The translations under genes and the position numbers were made by a program. From positions 150,354-214,353 of the forward strand of contig NZ_PKQP01000008.1 in the NCBI RefSeq assembly GCF_002887735.1: a stretch of 64,000 bases of DNA, given 5' to 3'. Source of the DNA: Stenotrophomonas bentonitica (GTDB taxonomy: Bacteria > Pseudomonadota > Gammaproteobacteria > Xanthomonadales > Xanthomonadaceae). Shown here in pieces: positions 62,260-64,000 of the stretch. The notes under the pieces are model-generated. The model was not told the origin of the DNA and made no database searches. It saw only the letters and a list, made by a program, of their open reading frames with translations. Numbering within the stretch: position 1 is the stretch's first letter; each line of letters begins with the position of its first letter.

Positions 62260-62289
62260 GCGCCCGCCCTTCTTCCACCGGGAGTCTGC

Positions 62290-63240
62290 ATGAGCACTAA
62301 CGGCTGGTGGATCGCCACGTTGTTGGTCCTCGCCGCCGGCGTGGGCCTGCTCGGGCTGCGCGGCTGGGTGCTGAGCGGCCGCGAGCAACGCCACCGGGAC
62401 GCCCTGCAGGCCGCCCTGCGGCCGCGCGATGCCGCCGGCGCCCCTGCCCCGGCCCAGCAGCCGCCGGTCAGCCTGCGCCAGCGCTGGCTCGCTGCGGTCG
62501 CCGCGCTCGGCCAGCGTTTCAATGGCGGCCGCATCGAAGCCGCCCTGCTGGCACCGGAAGACCGGTTGCTGCTCGACCAGGCCGGCTGGAACACCAACGC
62601 CGGCACCGCGATCTTCCTTGCCCTTCGGCTGCTGATCGCCGTGGCCACGCTGGTCCTGGTGCTGGCCTTCAACCACAGCACCGGCTTCAGCCGCGCGATG
62701 GTGATCTTCGGCGCGCTGGCCTTCGGCATCCTGTTGCCGAAGTTCGCCCTGCGTGCGTGGGCGATGCGCCTGCGCAAGCAGGTCTCGGCGGAATTGCCGC
62801 TGCTGATCGACCTGCTGCGCCTGCTGCAGGGCGTCGGCTTCAGCATGGACCAGAGCCTGCAGACCCTGGGCGACAAACTGCGCAACGCGATCCCGGTCCT
62901 CGGCCGCGAGATCCACCAGGCCAACATCGCCTACATGCACGGGCGCAGCCGCGAGCAGTCGCTGCGCCGGCTGGGCGAGTCGTTCGACGACGAAGACCTG
63001 CGCAGCCTGGTGCAGCTGATCCTGCAGGTCCACGCACATGGCGGAGCGGTGCAGGAGCCGCTGCGCCAGTTCAGCATCCGCCTGCGCGAACAGCGCCGTT
63101 CCACCCTCAAGGAGAAGGTCGGCAAGCTCTCGGTAAAGATGACCGTGGTGATGATGTTGACGTTGTTGCCGGCGCTGATGCTGGTGCTGGCCGGCCCGGC
63201 CATCATCGCCCTCGCCTCCGCCCTGACCAAACTGGATTGA
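62290..63240 (+). CDS. tadC: Tad inner-membrane platform protein TadC
   Basis: This 316-residue T2SF-family protein has one N-terminal helix, a cytoplasmic domain with ELPLLIDLLRLLQGVGFSMDQSLQTL and ten conserved-type Arg/Glu residues, and two C-terminal helices ending IIALASALTKLD. It pairs with TadB in the pilus base. GGGAG lies about 7 bases before ATG 62290. Confidence 0.9.
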   Translation: MSTNGWWIATLLVLAAGVGLLGLRGWVLSGREQRHRDALQAALRPRDAAGAPAPAQQPPVSLRQRWLAAVAALGQRFNGGRIEAALLAPEDRLLLDQAGWNTNAGTAIFLALRLLIAVATLVLVLAFNHSTGFSRAMVIFGALAFGILLPKFALRAWAMRLRKQVSAELPLLIDLLRLLQGVGFSMDQSLQTLGDKLRNAIPVLGREIHQANIAYMHGRSREQSLRRLGESFDDEDLRSLVQLILQVHAHGGAVQEPLRQFSIRLREQRRSTLKEKVGKLSVKMTVVMMLTLLPALMLVLAGPAIIALASALTKLD

Positions 63241-63245
63241 ACGCC

Positions 63246-64000
63246 ATGCACCACGCCGTGCTTTCCCGCCTTTGCCTGCTGCTCGCCGCGACTGCCCTCT
63301 GCGCGGCCTGTTCGAACGTGCGCAACGGTTACCGACAGGATCCGATGGCACTGGCGTCGCCCGAGGTGGCCCCGCAGGACGACAAACAGCTTTACCTCGA
63401 GCTGATCTCCAAGATGCAGCAGCAGGGCGCGTACTACGCCTCGCTGGCGCACGTGGAGGCGTATCGCCAACGCTATGGCGACAGTCCCCAACTGCGCCTG
63501 TTGAATGCCGATGCACTGCGCGAAACCGGCCAGCGCGAGGCGGCACTGTCCATGTACGGCAGCCTGACCAGCGGCCCGCAGGCGGCCGCGGCGTGGCACG
63601 GACTCGGCCTGATCGCCGCCCGCGACGGCGACGCGGCACGCGCCGAGCAGGCATTGGCGAAGGCCGTGCAGTTGCAGCCGTTGAACACCGGCTACCTCGG
63701 CGATCTGGGCTTCGCCCGGTTGCGCGCCGGCGATTGGACCCGCGCGCAGGAGCCGCTGGCCAAGGCCGCCGAACTATCGCCCGGCAGTGCCAAGGCCAAC
63801 GCCAACCTGGCGGTCTGGGCGCTGCTGCGCGGCCAGAACGACATGGCCGACACCATCATGCGCAACGCGCGCCTGACCGACAGCGCGCAGGCCGAAGTCC
63901 GCCGGATGGCGGACCAGCTGCGCCAGCAGGCGGCGCCGGCGCCGTCGGTGCAGCGTGCCCCGGCCAGCGTCGCCACGGCGGCCGCCGCGCCCGGCAGCGG
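63246..64000 (+). CDS. tadD: Tad pilus lipoprotein TadD (tetratricopeptide repeats), cut by window end
   Basis: The visible 251 residues have a lipobox at CAACSN near residue 22 and TPR repeats of 34 residues (about residues 75-205: LRLLNADALRETGQREAALSMY; AAWHGLGLIAARDGDAARAEQAL; GYLGDLGFARLRAGDWTRAQ). TadD-type proteins are outer-membrane lipoproteins that help secretin assembly. ATG 63246 is 5 bases after the tadC stop. The end of the gene lies beyond the window, and Ala/Pro-rich sequence is being read at the edge. Confidence 0.9.
   Translation, partial: MHHAVLSRLCLLLAATALCAACSNVRNGYRQDPMALASPEVAPQDDKQLYLELISKMQQQGAYYASLAHVEAYRQRYGDSPQLRLLNADALRETGQREAALSMYGSLTSGPQAAAAWHGLGLIAARDGDAARAEQALAKAVQLQPLNTGYLGDLGFARLRAGDWTRAQEPLAKAAELSPGSAKANANLAVWALLRGQNDMADTIMRNARLTDSAQAEVRRMADQLRQQAAPAPSVQRAPASVATAAAAPGS

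Overview
The window is high-GC chromosomal DNA that looks like a Stenotrophomonas or a close Xanthomonadaceae relative. The evidence is REP-like elements with a GTAG head and a TGCCGGCC/GGCCGGCA hairpin, as described for S. maltophilia, plus the gene content: ESPR-type trimeric autotransporter, Tat-exported enzymes, a tad pilus locus and Xanthomonas-type TonB receptor. No tRNA, rRNA, CRISPR array, intact insertion sequence or prophage was seen. All functional assignments come from reading protein sequence, not from database searches.

Layout. (1) 0.2-5.2 kb, minus strand: a tightly overlapping operon cyoA-cyoB-cyoC-cyoD followed by two copper chaperones (PCu(A)C and SCO), faced by a divergent MocR-type regulator. 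(2) 7.2-8.6 kb: a TetR regulator and a DJ-1/PfpI-type amidotransferase-fold protein, each behind an almost identical operator. (3) 8.7-12.1 kb: copper efflux unit copA-cueR plus a 64-aa metallochaperone, with a recognisable MerR-type promoter (19-bp spacer) in front of copA. (4) 12.2-20.6 kb: PQQ-type sugar dehydrogenase with a DUF2231 membrane protein, an arylsulfatase, and a very large Lhr-family helicase. (5) 20.8-28.8 kb: flavoprotein oxidase with a Tat-like signal, a Tat-exported HisC-like aminotransferase coupled to a TonB receptor, and a DUF885 metallopeptidase-like protein.

(6) 28.9-41.05 kb is the least ordinary part. It is a two-armed cluster of 15 envelope genes: two copies of a module (DUF2092 periplasmic protein, a secreted protein with a low-complexity linker and a conserved C-terminal domain, and an outer-membrane beta-barrel), a SYLF lipid-binding lipoprotein, a DUF4136 lipoprotein, a BamA-like barrel coupled to a patatin-barrel phospholipase, DUF1622, DUF202 and small membrane proteins, and a formylglycine-generating enzyme with both active-site cysteines. 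The enzyme's likely client, the CTAGR arylsulfatase, lies 24 kb away in region 4.

(7) 41.2-47.2 kb: membrane protein, two orphan response regulators (one without an output domain), an AraC regulator, a scar where a MASE1 sensor fragment is joined to a frameshifted acid phosphatase fragment, and a fasciclin-domain protein. (8) 47.4-54.1 kb: a 1527-residue trimeric autotransporter adhesin with a TpgA-like OmpA partner and an AraC regulator. (9) 54.2-64.0 kb: regulatory region and tad/Flp pilus locus (flp, cpaA, tadE-like, cpaB, cpaC, cpaE, cpaF, tadB, tadC, tadD), cut off by the window end. Regions 8 and 9 together make an adhesion and biofilm block.
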